Shown: positions 7,342-17,244, counted from the first letter of the stretch. The stretch: 64,000 bases of DNA from Thalassospira lohafexi (GCF_002844275.1 NZ_NXGX01000012.1:17545-81544); one strand, 5' to 3'. Translations and numbers: made by a program. Notes: generated by a model from the sequence alone, not told the origin.

Positions 7342-8982
7342 TCAGTTCCTGACAAAATCTGTCCCGGCTGCACGCAGATCAAGGGCCGCGGCCAGAAGCG
7401 CCTTGGTATAGGGTTGCTGCGGATGATCAAACACGTCCGCCGCCGCCCCGCTTTCGACCAGTTTACCGTTCTGCATCACCATCACCCGATGTGAAAGTGC
7501 GCGCACCACCCGCAAATCATGGCTGATAAACAGGTAGGCCATCTTGTGGCGTGCCTGCAAATCGCGGAGCAATTCAACAATTTGCGCCTGTACCGACATA
7601 TCAAGGGCCGACGTTGGTTCATCCAGTACGATAAAGCGCGGCTTTAGGACCAATGCGCGGGCAATCGAAATGCGTTGGCGCTGGCCCCCGGAAAATTCAT
7701 GCGGATAGCGGTCCATGGCATTTTGCGGCAGATCGACCTCAACAAGCGCCTCGGAAATGCGTTTTTGACGCTCGGCCGGGGTTAAGTCCGGTTCATGGAT
7801 TTCAAGCCCCTCGCCGACGATCTGGGCGATGGACATGCGCGGGCTGAGCGATCCGAACGGATCCTGAAATACCACCTGCATGTCGCGGCGCAGGGTGCGT
7901 AAATCTGCCCCGGCAAATTTGCGGATATCCTTGCCGCCAAACCGGATGTCACCATCGGATTTCAACAGACGCAGGATTGCCATCGCAAGGGTCGTCTTAC
8001 CCGATCCACTTTCCCCGACAATACCAAGCGTTTCGCCCTGCTTCAATGTCAGTGAAATATGATCGACCGCATCAAGGTAGCTTTCGGGGCGGCCAAGCAA
8101 TCCTTTGCGGCCAATCGGAAAGCGCACCTGAATGTTGCTGGTTTCAAGAAGGTCAGCGGCATTTTCGGGCAAATCCGGTGCATTGCCACTTGGCACGGCG
8201 GCCAGCAATTTTTGGGTATAGGGGTGCTGTGGATTTTCAAACAATCCATGGCCTGTTCCGCGTTCGACGATTTCGCCGTCTTTCATCACACAGACGTTTT
8301 GCGCCATTTTCTGAACGATTTGCAGATCATGGGTGATCAGCAACAAACCCATGCCAAGCTTTGACTGCAAATCTTGCAGCAGCTCAAGAATCTGGGCCTG
8401 AATGGTGACGTCCAATGCCGTGGTCGGTTCATCCGCAATCAGAAGTTCCGGTTCATTGGCAAGCGCCATGGCGATCATGACGCGTTGACGCTGCCCGCCC
8501 GAGAGTTCATGGGGCAGGGCCCTCAACCGTGACGACGGATCGGGGATGCCAACCAGATCAAGCAGTTCGAGAATGCGTGCGCGTGCCTTACCGCCGCGCA
8601 ATCCTTTATGAAGCAGCAACACCTCGCCGATCTGCTTTTCGATGTTATGGAGCGGGTTCAGCGAGGTCATCGGTTCCTGAAATATCATCGAAATCCGATT
8701 GCCCCGGATTTGACGCAGCGTGCGTTCATCCGCCCCGACCATTTCGGTGCCGTCAAAGGTGATCGAGCCCGATGGATGGGTCGCACGCGGATAGGGCAGC
8801 AATTGCAGGATCGAAAGGGCTGTGACCGATTTTCCCGATCCGCTTTCGCCGACAAGGGCCATGGTTTCGCCGCGTCCCATCGAAAATGAAATGCCCTTAA
8901 CAGCGGGAATACCGGCAAAGTTTACCGAAAGGTCGTTTACCACCAGAAGCGGCTGTGTCGATTGGGGGGTCGTCATAGCCAA
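7342..8982 (-). CDS. yejF: Peptide ABC transporter ATPase with two nucleotide-binding domains (YejF)
   Basis: A 546-residue fusion of two ABC ATPase domains. The first Walker A, GESGSGKS, is at residues 45-52; the second, identical, lies near 325. Each half has its LSGGQ / FSGGQRQR signature and a Walker B with ADEPT or LDEPT. The oligopeptide-type C-terminal extension HPYTQ / QPYTKALL follows each domain. It energises the YejBE channel for uptake of oligopeptides; in enterobacteria this complex also imports microcin C-like peptides. It is the last gene of the yejABEF operon, with a 3-base gap after yejE. Confidence 0.93.
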   Translation of the reverse strand: MAMTTPQSTQPLLVVNDLSVNFAGIPAVKGISFSMGRGETMALVGESGSGKSVTALSILQLLPYPRATHPSGSITFDGTEMVGADERTLRQIRGNRISMIFQEPMTSLNPLHNIEKQIGEVLLLHKGLRGGKARARILELLDLVGIPDPSSRLRALPHELSGGQRQRVMIAMALANEPELLIADEPTTALDVTIQAQILELLQDLQSKLGMGLLLITHDLQIVQKMAQNVCVMKDGEIVERGTGHGLFENPQHPYTQKLLAAVPSGNAPDLPENAADLLETSNIQVRFPIGRKGLLGRPESYLDAVDHISLTLKQGETLGIVGESGSGKTTLAMAILRLLKSDGDIRFGGKDIRKFAGADLRTLRRDMQVVFQDPFGSLSPRMSIAQIVGEGLEIHEPDLTPAERQKRISEALVEVDLPQNAMDRYPHEFSGGQRQRISIARALVLKPRFIVLDEPTSALDMSVQAQIVELLRDLQARHKMAYLFISHDLRVVRALSHRVMVMQNGKLVESGAAADVFDHPQQPYTKALLAAALDLRAAGTDFVRN

Positions 8983-8985
8983 CTC

Positions 8986-10023
8986 CTAAAACGTTTTGCG
9001 CGGGTCAAAGGCATCGCGCACGGCCTCGCCGATGAAGATCAACAAACTTAACATCAACGCGATGGCAAAGAAGGCCGTCAGGCCAAGCCAAGGTGCCTGA
9101 AGATTGTTTTTACCCTGTGCCAGCAATTCCCCAAGCGATGGCGAACCGGGTGGCATGCCAAGCCCCAGGAAATCAAGCGAGGTCAGTGCGACAATCGACC
9201 CGTTCAAAACAAACGGCAGGAAGGTAATGGTCGCCACCATCGCATTGGGCAAAACATGGCGAGACATGATCCGGGTATCTGTCATGCCAAGCGCACGGGC
9301 CGCACGGACATATTCAAGATTACGCGCACGCAGGAATTCGGCACGGACAAGGCCGGTCAGGGTCATCCAGCTAAACAGCACAAGAATGAACAATAACGTC
9401 CAGAACCCCGGTGCAAACAGGCTGGCAAGAATGATCAGGATGAACAGTTGCGGCAAGCCAGACCAGATTTCGATCACGCGCTGCGCACCCAAATCAACCC
9501 AGCCGCCGAAATAGCCCTGCACCGCCCCGGCCGCAATGCCAATCACCGAACTGATCGCGGTCAGTGCCAGACCAAACAGGATAGATATCCTAAACCCGTA
9601 AATCAGGCGTGCAAGCACATCGCGCCCAAGGTCATCGGTGCCGAGCCAATGGCGAGCGGACGGCGAGGCCGGTTGCGGTTCGCGCATTTCAAAATCGATG
9701 GTGTTGTAAGAAAACGGGATCAGCGGCCAGATGGCAAAGCCGTGGTCCTCGATCTTGCCAAGGATGTAGGGGTCATAAAAATCCGTCTCGACGTCAAAAT
9801 CGCCGCCATAGGCGGTTTCAGGATGGTCCGAGAGGATCGGCACATACCAGTTGTCGTCGTATTTGACGAAAATCGGTTTGTCATTGGCGACAAACTCCGC
9901 CGCCAGACAGATGACAAACAGAATGGCAAAGATAACAAGCGACCAATAGCCGCGTTTGTTGGCGCGGAAGTTGGCCATGCGACGTTTGTTAAGCGGGGAT
10001 AAAATGATGTTTGGCATGATCAA
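8986..10023 (-). CDS. yejE: Peptide ABC transporter permease YejE
   Basis: A 345-residue inner-membrane permease with the OppC-like N-terminal extension. A first helix reads [21 protein letters not shown] periplasmic domain of about 90 residues follows, then five C-terminal helices with the EAA-type loop [18 protein letters not shown] that docks on the ATPase. [19 protein letters not shown] is characteristic of dipeptide/oligopeptide permeases. Its start overlaps the end of yejB by four bases (ATGA), which indicates translational coupling. Confidence 0.93.
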   Translation of the reverse strand: MIMPNIILSPLNKRRMANFRANKRGYWSLVIFAILFVICLAAEFVANDKPIFVKYDDNWYVPILSDHPETAYGGDFDVETDFYDPYILGKIEDHGFAIWPLIPFSYNTIDFEMREPQPASPSARHWLGTDDLGRDVLARLIYGFRISILFGLALTAISSVIGIAAGAVQGYFGGWVDLGAQRVIEIWSGLPQLFILIILASLFAPGFWTLLFILVLFSWMTLTGLVRAEFLRARNLEYVRAARALGMTDTRIMSRHVLPNAMVATITFLPFVLNGSIVALTSLDFLGLGMPPGSPSLGELLAQGKNNLQAPWLGLTAFFAIALMLSLLIFIGEAVRDAFDPRKTF

Positions 10024-11135
10024 TCCTCCCGCGCATCAAAGTTGATCCGTGGATCAACGAAGTGATAGCTGAGATCGCTGATCAGGTTGAGCACAAGCCC
10101 AAACAGCGTGAACAGATAAAGGGTGGCAAACATCACCGGATAGTCCCGCTTCATCACCGCTTCAAAGCCGAGCAACCCAAGCCCGTCGAGCGAGAAAATC
10201 ACTTCGATCAGGACCGAGCCGGTAAACAGCAAGCCGATCAAGGCACTTGGGAAACCGGCGATCACCAGCAACATGGCATTGCGAAACACATGGCCGTAAA
10301 GCACCCGTTTTTCCGTCAGGCCCTTGGCCCGTGCAGTGACGACATATTGCTTGTTAATCTCATCAAGGAACGAGTTTTTGGTCAGCATGGTCAGGGTGGT
10401 AAACCCGCCAATCGTCAATGCGGTAATCGGCAAGGCCAGATGCCAGAAATAGTCGCCGATTTTGCCCAGAAGCGACATTTCATCAAAATTCGATGAGGTT
10501 AACCCCCGAAGTGGGAACAGATCGAAATACGTCCCCCCGGCAAAGACAACAATCAGCATCACGGCAAACAGGAAGCCCGGAATGGCATAGCCGACAATGA
10601 TCGCCGCCGATGACCAGACATCAAAGTTTGATCCATCGCGCACCGCCTTGGCAACCCCCAGCGGGACGGAGACCATATAAATGATCAGCGTTGACCAAAG
10701 ACCCAGCGAGATCGAGACCGGCATTTTATCGACGACAAGATCAATGACGTCGCGGTCCTGAAAATAGCTTTGGCCAAAATCGAACGTCAGATAGTTCTTC
10801 ATCATGATCCAGAAGCGTTCATAGGCCGGTTTATCGAACCCGAACTGCTTTTCAAGCTGGCTGATGATTTCAGGATCAAGCCCCTGTGCACCGCGATAGG
10901 TCGAGGTGGAGGAGAAATTGTTGCTTCCGCCGCCATTGCCACCACCACCGCCGCCACTTTCAGCGCCCTGATTGCTGATGCGTGCGGTTGCGGAAACGTC
11001 AGCGCCTTGAAGCTGGGCGACGATTTGTTCAACTGGACCACCCGGCGCAAATTGAATGATCGCAAAGTTCAGCACCATGATGCCAAACAAGGTGACCGGG
11101 ATCAGCAAAAGGCGGCGCAGGATATAATTCAGCAT
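10020..11135 (-). CDS. yejB: Peptide ABC transporter permease YejB
   Basis: A 371-residue permease. The N-terminus [24 protein letters not shown] is the OppB-type first helix. The conserved transmembrane block follows from about residue 150, with the EAA loop [19 protein letters not shown]. An unusual feature is a periplasmic loop around residues 55-75 holding a run of Gly with Ser/Asn (six Gly, then NGGGSNN), which looks like a flexible linker before the [13 protein letters not shown] segment. It pairs with YejE to form the channel. Three bases separate it from yejA. Confidence 0.93.
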   Translation of the reverse strand: MLNYILRRLLLIPVTLFGIMVLNFAIIQFAPGGPVEQIVAQLQGADVSATARISNQGAESGGGGGGNGGGSNNFSSTSTYRGAQGLDPEIISQLEKQFGFDKPAYERFWIMMKNYLTFDFGQSYFQDRDVIDLVVDKMPVSISLGLWSTLIIYMVSVPLGVAKAVRDGSNFDVWSSAAIIVGYAIPGFLFAVMLIVVFAGGTYFDLFPLRGLTSSNFDEMSLLGKIGDYFWHLALPITALTIGGFTTLTMLTKNSFLDEINKQYVVTARAKGLTEKRVLYGHVFRNAMLLVIAGFPSALIGLLFTGSVLIEVIFSLDGLGLLGFEAVMKRDYPVMFATLYLFTLFGLVLNLISDLSYHFVDPRINFDARED

Positions 11136-11138
11136 TGC

Positions 11139-13145
11139 CTAGTACCCCCCCTTGTTTAGCTTTCGGGATTTTTCGGGATCAATCCACCAGGTCATGACCG
11201 AGGTGCCCTTAAGCGGCACGGTATCAGGCCGTCCAAACACATCCCAATAGGCCATCCGATCCCCGCCAAGATAATATTGCGGGATCACGTAAAATCCCCA
11301 TTGCAGCACACGATCAAGGGCGCGCACGCGCTGCACCAGCGTTTCACGATTATCGGCATCAATCACAAGCCCGATCAGCTCATCAATCACCGGGTCGCTG
11401 ATCCCGGCAAAATTCCGCGTACCGGGCTGATTGGCGGCCGACGATGACCAGAAAATTTGCTGCTCATTGCCTGGCGACAGGCTTTGTTGCCACCAGAACG
11501 TCGTCATATCGAAATCATAGGCCTGAATGCGGTTGATCCACTGCCCGGTATCAATCAGACGGATATCAAGGGTGACGCCAAGCTGACGCAGGCGGGCCTT
11601 AAGGACCAGTGCGATTTTTTCTAACCCCGGCTGGCGGATGATCAGCTCAAAGCGGAACGGTTGGCCGGTTTTGCTGTTGATCAATTGTTGATCGCGCAAT
11701 TCCCAGCCAGCTTCTTGCAACAATTTGATCGAATGACGCAAAGCTTCGCGTCGGCCATTGGGTGGATCGAAATTGGGCAGATATGGTGGTTCGGTAAACA
11801 GTTCAGGGGGAAGCTTACTTTTGAAGCCCTTGAGGATGCCAAGTTCTTCGCCGGTCGGAAGACCGGTTGCGGCCAGTTCGGAATTGGCGAAATAGCTGAC
11901 GTTGCGCTTATAGGCGCCATAAAACATGGCGCGGTTCAGCCATTCAAAATCAAAGGCATATTGCAAGGCTTCGCGCACCCGGCGATCAGAAAACAGCGGT
12001 TTTCGGGTGTTAAACACGTAGGCCTGCATGCCGTTTGGCAGATTATCGGGCAGGAATTCTTTTTTGATCTCGCCGTTTTGCACGGCGGGTGTGTTGTAGG
12101 CGGTGTTCCATTCGCGCGATGAATGTTCGCTTCGGACCAGATATTCACCAGCAAAGAATGCCTGACGTTCAACATCCAGATCGCGGTAGGTGTCATAGCG
12201 GATGGTATCAAAATTATTGCTGCCGCGATTGACCGGCAAATCAGCCGCCCAATAATCCTTTACCCGTTCATAGGTGATGCGTCGCCCGGCTTCGATACTT
12301 TGTATCTTATAGGCACCACTTCCTACAGGAATATCGAATGTGGTCTTTGAAAAATCGCGCCCCTCCCAATAATGTTTGGGCATGATGGCCAAGTCGGCAA
12401 CGATCATCGGCAGTTCGCGGTTATTGCCCGGTTTGAAGTCAAACCGCACGGTGAGATCATCAAGCGCCTCGACCTTATCGACCTGGGCATAATACTGGCG
12501 ATAGACCGGGCTGCCCTTTTCGATCAGGATATTGAACGAAAAGACGACATCGTCGGCGGTGATGTCGGTCCCATCCTGAAAACGCGCCCGCGGATCAAGA
12601 TGGAAAATGGCAAAGGACCGGTCGGCGGGGTATTCGATGCTGCGCGCGATCAGGCCATAGTGCGTGCTGGGCTCGTCGGCACTTCCGACCATCAGGCTAT
12701 CATACATCAGGCCAAGCCCGGAGGCGGCTGTGCCCTTCAGGGTATAGGGATTTAACGTGTCAAACGAGACACTTGAGCCTTGTACCAATGTGCCGCCCTT
12801 GGGCGCATCGGGATTGACGTAGTCAAAATTCCGGAAATCCGGCCCGTATTTCATATCACCATATAGCGAGATGCCATGGGACACGGTGGTGACAGGTGCC
12901 AGTTGCTCTTCATCAACCGATATGGTGGGTGCAGCAATGATTTTTGGCATTTCCTCGGCCTGTGCCGGAACAGAAAACGTCAAAAAGGCCCCTATTGCGA
13001 TGCCCGATCCAATGCCCGCAAGCCTGCGGGGCAAGGACCTGGTGATCGTTTTGGTGTCAGTCACGGCCCGCGTGACAGCATGCGCGATCATCTGACTAAT
13101 CGTCTTTCCCCTGAACTGGTCTGGTCTGGTCTTTTTTTGCGACAT
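11139..13145 (-). CDS. yejA: Periplasmic peptide-binding protein YejA
   Basis: A 668-residue extracellular solute-binding protein of family 5. The basic N-terminus and hydrophobic stretch IGSGIAIGAFLTFSVP end at a signal-peptidase-like site, AQA-EE (residues 61-65). The n-region is unusually long, so an internal start such as Met19 is possible. Family features include the FDTLNPYTLKG block and the DGTDITADDVVFSFN block. It captures peptides in the periplasm and delivers them to YejBEF. It is the first gene of the operon, in the canonical order A-B-E-F. Confidence 0.92.
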   Translation of the reverse strand: MSQKKTRPDQFRGKTISQMIAHAVTRAVTDTKTITRSLPRRLAGIGSGIAIGAFLTFSVPAQAEEMPKIIAAPTISVDEEQLAPVTTVSHGISLYGDMKYGPDFRNFDYVNPDAPKGGTLVQGSSVSFDTLNPYTLKGTAASGLGLMYDSLMVGSADEPSTHYGLIARSIEYPADRSFAIFHLDPRARFQDGTDITADDVVFSFNILIEKGSPVYRQYYAQVDKVEALDDLTVRFDFKPGNNRELPMIVADLAIMPKHYWEGRDFSKTTFDIPVGSGAYKIQSIEAGRRITYERVKDYWAADLPVNRGSNNFDTIRYDTYRDLDVERQAFFAGEYLVRSEHSSREWNTAYNTPAVQNGEIKKEFLPDNLPNGMQAYVFNTRKPLFSDRRVREALQYAFDFEWLNRAMFYGAYKRNVSYFANSELAATGLPTGEELGILKGFKSKLPPELFTEPPYLPNFDPPNGRREALRHSIKLLQEAGWELRDQQLINSKTGQPFRFELIIRQPGLEKIALVLKARLRQLGVTLDIRLIDTGQWINRIQAYDFDMTTFWWQQSLSPGNEQQIFWSSSAANQPGTRNFAGISDPVIDELIGLVIDADNRETLVQRVRALDRVLQWGFYVIPQYYLGGDRMAYWDVFGRPDTVPLKGTSVMTWWIDPEKSRKLNKGGY

Positions 13146-13306
13146 TCAAAACAGCGCGAACCCATTGCGATGGCCCGTGAAGCAACATGATCACGATACC
13201 GGACATTCTGTCACCCTGATACTACCGTTTCAGTTCGTTCATTAGAACCGCTTCAGTGCATAGATGAAGGATAAAATGGTGCATTTTCAAGGCATCATCA
13301 CGTTAT

Positions 13307-14221
13307 TTAGTCTTTCTGTGCCAATTTTCTTCTTTCGGTTTCAAGTCGGATTTCCGCCATCAACCAATTGCGAAAGGCACGGACCTTACGCCGTTCCAAT
13401 CGGCCCTCGGGATAGCACAGCGAATAGGCATAGGGGCTGTCGACCGGCAAGTTGAACGGCACGGTCAAGCGGTTGGTGACAACATATTCGCCGATCATCG
13501 CCGGGTCCGAAATCACCACGCCAAAGCCACTTGCCGCGGCCTCCATCGCCATATCAAGGGTGGCAAAGACCGGACCGCGATCCGCATCGACCCCCTTGAT
13601 CCCGGTTTCGGCCAGCCAGATCCGCCAATCTTCGCGTGAGGCCGAGCAGTGCAACAAGGTCACATCGCCAAGGTCTTCGGGGTTTTTAAGCTGCTTGGCC
13701 AAGTTGGGGTGACAGACCGGCAGCAATCGTTCGCCGGTCAGAAATTCGTGTACCAGTTGTTCGTCCTGAATGTCGGCGAACCGGATGGCGATGTCTGTTT
13801 CGTTAAAATCGACCGGGGCCTTGTCATCATTATAGGTGCCCAGTTGCACCTGAAGATCGGGGTGTTCCATCTGAAACCGGCCGAGACGCGGCACGATCCA
13901 GCGCATGGAAAAAGTCAGCGGGGCGAGCACACGCAACTGGGTGTCATCGGCGCGGTCCTCGACCTTGGCCACCGTTTGTTCGATCGCATCAAAGGCCGGG
14001 GTCAAACCAAGCAACAGGTTCCGCCCGGCACGTGTCAGTTTCAAACTGCGGTGCTGCCGATCAAACAGTTTGCGCCCAAGCACATCTTCAAGGTGCTGGA
14101 CCTGTCGACTGACGGCGCCTTGGGTCACGTTAAGCTCATGTGACGCTTTGGTGAAACTTTCAAGACGACCGGCCACTTCAAAGGCACGAAGCGCATTTAA
14201 CGGCAAAGGGCGACGTTTCAT
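13307..14221 (-). CDS. LysR-family transcriptional regulator, GcvA-like
   Basis: A 304-residue LTTR. The N-terminus PLNALRAFEVAGRLESFTKASHELNVTQGAVSRQVQHLED is the typical GcvA-group winged helix in residues 5-60, described here in pieces of one motif. The effector-binding domain spans about 90-295 and ends in a short Arg/Lys-rich tail. GcvA-like proteins regulate diverse targets, not only glycine cleavage. It faces away from a DUF1127 gene, a very common arrangement in alphaproteobacteria, and the 165-bp space between them probably holds both promoters and its binding site. The ATG at 14221 has no purine-rich ribosome site. Confidence 0.87.
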   Translation of the reverse strand: MKRRPLPLNALRAFEVAGRLESFTKASHELNVTQGAVSRQVQHLEDVLGRKLFDRQHRSLKLTRAGRNLLLGLTPAFDAIEQTVAKVEDRADDTQLRVLAPLTFSMRWIVPRLGRFQMEHPDLQVQLGTYNDDKAPVDFNETDIAIRFADIQDEQLVHEFLTGERLLPVCHPNLAKQLKNPEDLGDVTLLHCSASREDWRIWLAETGIKGVDADRGPVFATLDMAMEAAASGFGVVISDPAMIGEYVVTNRLTVPFNLPVDSPYAYSLCYPEGRLERRKVRAFRNWLMAEIRLETERRKLAQKD

Positions 14222-14387
14222 GAGGAGGGCTCTGCATGACTAAAACTCATGCAATGATGACTAAAGATGGTTTGAGCGCAAGTGTTTTTAGGTTTAACCC
14301 TGAGTTTAGAAGAATTCAGAGACACAAAACACAGACACTCGGCCGCGAATTGTTGAGAGCAGGCCGTAAGATTGAAGGAATGAGATC

Positions 14388-14597
14388 ATGGTCGCGATCA
14401 CCAAAGATGCCGGTGCCTTTGTCACCACCCGTCGTCCAAACACCACCATCACCCTGATGGATATGCCGCGCCAGTGGGTTAAACGCTATGACCTGCGTCA
14501 GAAGCTGGCGGTGATGGACTCCCGTATGCTGCGCGATATTGGCTGGAACGTTTTTGACGCCCGTCGCGAAGCTGCCAAGCCATTCTGGAAAGCCTAG
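14388..14597 (+). CDS. DUF1127 small protein
   Basis: A 69-residue protein. Its second half is the DUF1127 module: QWVKRYDLRQKLAVMDSRMLRDIGW with the conserved R..L..MD.R.L.DIG spacing. The motif is rich in Arg and forms a short helical pair. DUF1127 proteins of this size have been linked to RNA binding and to phosphate and carbon stress responses in other alphaproteobacteria. That role is known for the family and not shown here. AAGGA lies eight bases before the ATG. It is divergent from the GcvA-like regulator and probably controlled by it. Confidence 0.85.
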   Translation: MVAITKDAGAFVTTRRPNTTITLMDMPRQWVKRYDLRQKLAVMDSRMLRDIGWNVFDARREAAKPFWKA

Positions 14598-14633
14598 GCT
14601 TTACGCCTTTGCCCCAAACCAAAGAGATTTAAA

Positions 14634-14732
14634 ATGTCTGCCCGTATGTTTCGCCTTCAGGGGCCACTTTCATTCCCCTTGCAGGTTATTGACGCTCTGA
14701 TGAGCGCCTTGAGAATCCCAAGCGCCAAATAA
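14634..14732 (+). CDS. 32-residue small protein downstream of the DUF1127 gene
   Basis: An ATG preceded by AAAGAGA at 14621-14627 opens 32 sense codons. The product begins MSARMFRLQGPLSF and ends ALRIPSAK, with an amphipathic stretch LQVIDALMSALRI. It starts 36 bases after the DUF1127 stop, so both are likely on one mRNA. Its stop codon TAA lies in the loop of a perfect 7-bp hairpin, AAGCGCC/GGCGCTT (14720-14739). I do not recognise a family. The ribosome site, operon position and sensible codons support it, but it has no homologue I can name. Confidence 0.5.
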   Translation: MSARMFRLQGPLSFPLQVIDALMSALRIPSAK

Positions 14733-14796
14733 GGCGCTTATGTTTCGATCTCCCTGAACGCAACTCCGACTTCCCCCGTTGGAGGGTGCGTATATG

Positions 14797-14834
14797 AAAA
14801 CCGGTCACATCCCTGTTGACCGGTTTTCTTTTTG
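14797..14834 (+). terminator. Rho-independent terminator after the DUF1127 transcript
   Basis: AAAACCGGTCA (14797-14807) pairs perfectly with TGACCGGTTTT (14817-14827) and is followed by CTTTTTG. The A-rich left side means it may also serve the convergent methyltransferase gene. Confidence 0.88.
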
Positions 14835-14859
14835 CGCAACGACGCAAGGAAGGTCCGCC

Positions 14860-16128
14860 TTACTTCTTTTCGGGCAGATGCAAATACATGATGTTTGCCG
14901 CACTCAGCACCGAATACATCACGGCAAACTGCGCGTTGAATTCGTATTTTTCCGGCTTGGGGTCAAACATCTTATAAATCTCGCCGATGCTGCGTTTGCC
15001 ATCAATCCGCGACAGGATCGCCGGGCTGGCAGCCGGCATGGTGCGGGTCACGGCAAGGCCGGTAAAGGTGATTTTGATGTTGCCGGTTTTGGCAACCGAG
15101 CGTGCCAAGGCGGGCCCATCCACACGGGTAAAGAACGGAATGGCGTCTTCGGATGGCATCGGCGGTTTGACCTTGTTTTTGGCCTTCACCACGTAAAATG
15201 TGTGCTTGGTGATATTGCCCGCCATCAGTTCGGCCAGGGCGGCACGCGCACGAAACGGCACATGCACCGCCCGGTCAAGCACATCATGGCGCGAACAATA
15301 GGTCGTCGGGTCATAGCGCATCGGTTCGACAAAGTTCTGAAGACGCAAACCAGCCTGTTCGGTGAAATCAAATACCTCATCCACCCGGTAGGCCCGGTCC
15401 TGTTGATGGAGCAACAGATCATAAAACCCGGCATCGCCGCCGTGGACATGATCACCGACAAACGGATTGCGTTTGAGCCAGTTGGTGCCCGGCAGGCTGT
15501 TAAACAGCGCCTTGCCGAAATTCAAACGTCGCGCCCCGCCGGCTTCGGCGTTCATGCGCTCCATCATTTCCTGCATATGGTAGACGCCGGTGCGCCCGAG
15601 CTCACCATAGACCATCAACCCCATGCCACCACTGGGTTTGAGCGCATCAGACAATGCGCGTAATCCGGCATCCGGATCAGGCAGGTGATGGAGCACGCCG
15701 CAGCAATCAATATAATCAAACGGGCCATGTTCGACCGCCAGATCGACAAAGGAACCGGTGACAAAGGTGACGTTTTTTTCAAGATTGCGGCGCTTGATCC
15801 GCGCCTCGGCGATGGCGCGCGAGCTTTCGGACAGATCGATATAGACAATTTCCGCCTTGGCCTTGCGGTCCCGGGCCTGCTGGGCCAGCATCACCAAGGC
15901 ATCCCCGGTTCCACCACCGGCAACCAAAATCCTGATTTTGCCTTTGGCGGAAGGGTCGCGCCCGCCAAACACAAAATGCACCACCTCATCCCAGTTGCCC
16001 GGAGAGCCTGTGATCAGGCGCTTATCCTCATCGTCCGGATCGCGTGCCGGATAAGGATAGCTTTCATACTGATCGCGCGTCTTGGCAGACGATGACACAG
16101 CATCAGGCATTTTTTTGTCGTCGGGCAT
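14860..16128 (-). CDS. Class I SAM-dependent methyltransferase, substrate unknown
   Basis: A 422-residue protein. An N-terminal YESYPYPARDP segment precedes a Rossmann methyltransferase domain. Motif I is ILVAGGGTGDA (67-77), the acidic end of beta-2 is VYIDLSES, and motif IV is DYIDCCGVLHHLPDP. The C-terminal ~200 residues contain IDGKRSIGEIYKMF, a winged-helix-like PqqD/methyltransferase-associated stretch. YPYPARD-type proteins of this family are common in marine alphaproteobacteria, but I know of no assigned substrate. The gene is monocistronic and convergent with the DUF1127 unit. Confidence 0.8.
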   Translation of the reverse strand: MPDDKKMPDAVSSSAKTRDQYESYPYPARDPDDEDKRLITGSPGNWDEVVHFVFGGRDPSAKGKIRILVAGGGTGDALVMLAQQARDRKAKAEIVYIDLSESSRAIAEARIKRRNLEKNVTFVTGSFVDLAVEHGPFDYIDCCGVLHHLPDPDAGLRALSDALKPSGGMGLMVYGELGRTGVYHMQEMMERMNAEAGGARRLNFGKALFNSLPGTNWLKRNPFVGDHVHGGDAGFYDLLLHQQDRAYRVDEVFDFTEQAGLRLQNFVEPMRYDPTTYCSRHDVLDRAVHVPFRARAALAELMAGNITKHTFYVVKAKNKVKPPMPSEDAIPFFTRVDGPALARSVAKTGNIKITFTGLAVTRTMPAASPAILSRIDGKRSIGEIYKMFDPKPEKYEFNAQFAVMYSVLSAANIMYLHLPEKK

Positions 16129-16171
16129 TACCGCGGGTTCCAGTAGATCATCGAGTGGGACAGCGCCATCC

Positions 16172-16191
16172 TATACCAAGGAATTAATTAA
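16172..16191. promoter_or_regulatory. AT-rich motif TATACCAAGGAATTAATTAA upstream of the methyltransferase gene
   Basis: Read toward the methyltransferase gene, the sequence is TTAATTAATTCCTTGGTATA followed by GGATG. GGTATAGG could be an extended -10. An almost identical word, TATACCAAGGATATTAA, occurs at 39130-39146. A promoter function is inferred. Confidence 0.35.
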
Positions 16192-16242
16192 TAAAATCCG
16201 GCGATTTGCTTAATATCAGACTTTGTTGAAACAACAGCCACC

Positions 16243-17244
16243 TTAGGCGTCCTGACAGGTGATCACGAGCTTGCCGGTTGCGGTGCGATCGGCAATCGCA
16301 GCAAGGGCCTGCATAGCGTCCGACAGGGGATAGCGGCGTGAAATCATCGGAGTGATTTTACCCGCCGACAACATCGCGACAAGTTCCGCCATGCCGGCAC
16401 GCGCAATGTCGGGATTTTGCAGTAAATAGGCGCCAAAATAAAAGCCCATGGCCGCGACATTCTTGACCAAAAGAATATTGGCCGGGATTTGCGGCACGGT
16501 GCCACTGGCAAAGCCAATCAGCAAGATGCGCGCACCGGGTGCCACACAGCGCAGGCTTTGGTCAAACACATCCCCACCAACCGGGTCATAGACCACGTCA
16601 ACCCCGTCCTGCATCCCCGGCGGGCGGTTAAGCCCGGCGACAATGTCGCGCACCCGATCCCGGATGCTTTGCGTTTTGTAATCAATAACGTAATCGGCAC
16701 CATGGTCGCGCGCGATCTGGCATTTTTCCGCCCCGCCCGCCGTGGCGATCACCGTCGCCCCCAGCAGTTTGGCGCATTCAACCGCGGTTAGCCCAACACC
16801 GCCCGCAGCACCATGGACCAGAACAATCTCGCCCGGCTGTACGTTGGCGCGATACTTCAAACCAAACCAGCTTGTACCATATGCGATTTGAAAGGCTGCT
16901 GATGCGTCAAATGAAACTTCATCGGGTAAAGGCATGACAAGGGACGCATCGACCATGAGCCGGGTGGCATAGCCGCCCCAATCGGGCAGGGCCATGACAC
17001 GATCCCCCACCGCAATGCCCCGCACATCATCGCCGATTTCCATCACAGTGCCGCTGACTTCAAAACCGGGGGAAAAGGCGCCGGTGGGGCGCTTTTGATA
17101 GGTTCCTTGCAGGATCAGGCTATCGGCGAAATTAACCCCGCAGGCCGCAACCTCAATCACCACCGCGTTTGGAGCGGCCACCGGATCAGGGTGTTCGATC
17201 AACTGCGGTTCTTCACCGAATGCGGTGCAAATCCATGCTTTCAT
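16243..17244 (-). CDS. NADPH:quinone oxidoreductase-like zinc-type dehydrogenase (MDR family)
   Basis: About 333 residues from the ATG at 17244; residues encoded further upstream are not family-like. The GroES-like domain contains ACGVNFADSLILQGTYQ and PGFEVSGTV. The nucleotide-binding motif is VLVHGAAGGVGLTAVE in the NADPH-preferring style. No structural-zinc cysteine cluster is present, which fits the quinone oxidoreductase and enoyl-reductase branch of the medium-chain dehydrogenases. It reduces quinones or 2-enoyl compounds; which one is not clear. It stands alone between two unrelated minus-strand genes. Confidence 0.85.
   Translation of the reverse strand: MKAWICTAFGEEPQLIEHPDPVAAPNAVVIEVAACGVNFADSLILQGTYQKRPTGAFSPGFEVSGTVMEIGDDVRGIAVGDRVMALPDWGGYATRLMVDASLVMPLPDEVSFDASAAFQIAYGTSWFGLKYRANVQPGEIVLVHGAAGGVGLTAVECAKLLGATVIATAGGAEKCQIARDHGADYVIDYKTQSIRDRVRDIVAGLNRPPGMQDGVDVVYDPVGGDVFDQSLRCVAPGARILLIGFASGTVPQIPANILLVKNVAAMGFYFGAYLLQNPDIARAGMAELVAMLSAGKITPMISRRYPLSDAMQALAAIADRTATGKLVITCQDA

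Noticed and set aside
14779..15663. A 294-codon plus-strand frame opposite the methyltransferase gene
   Set aside because: It starts inside a terminator hairpin and is antisense to methyltransferase motifs.
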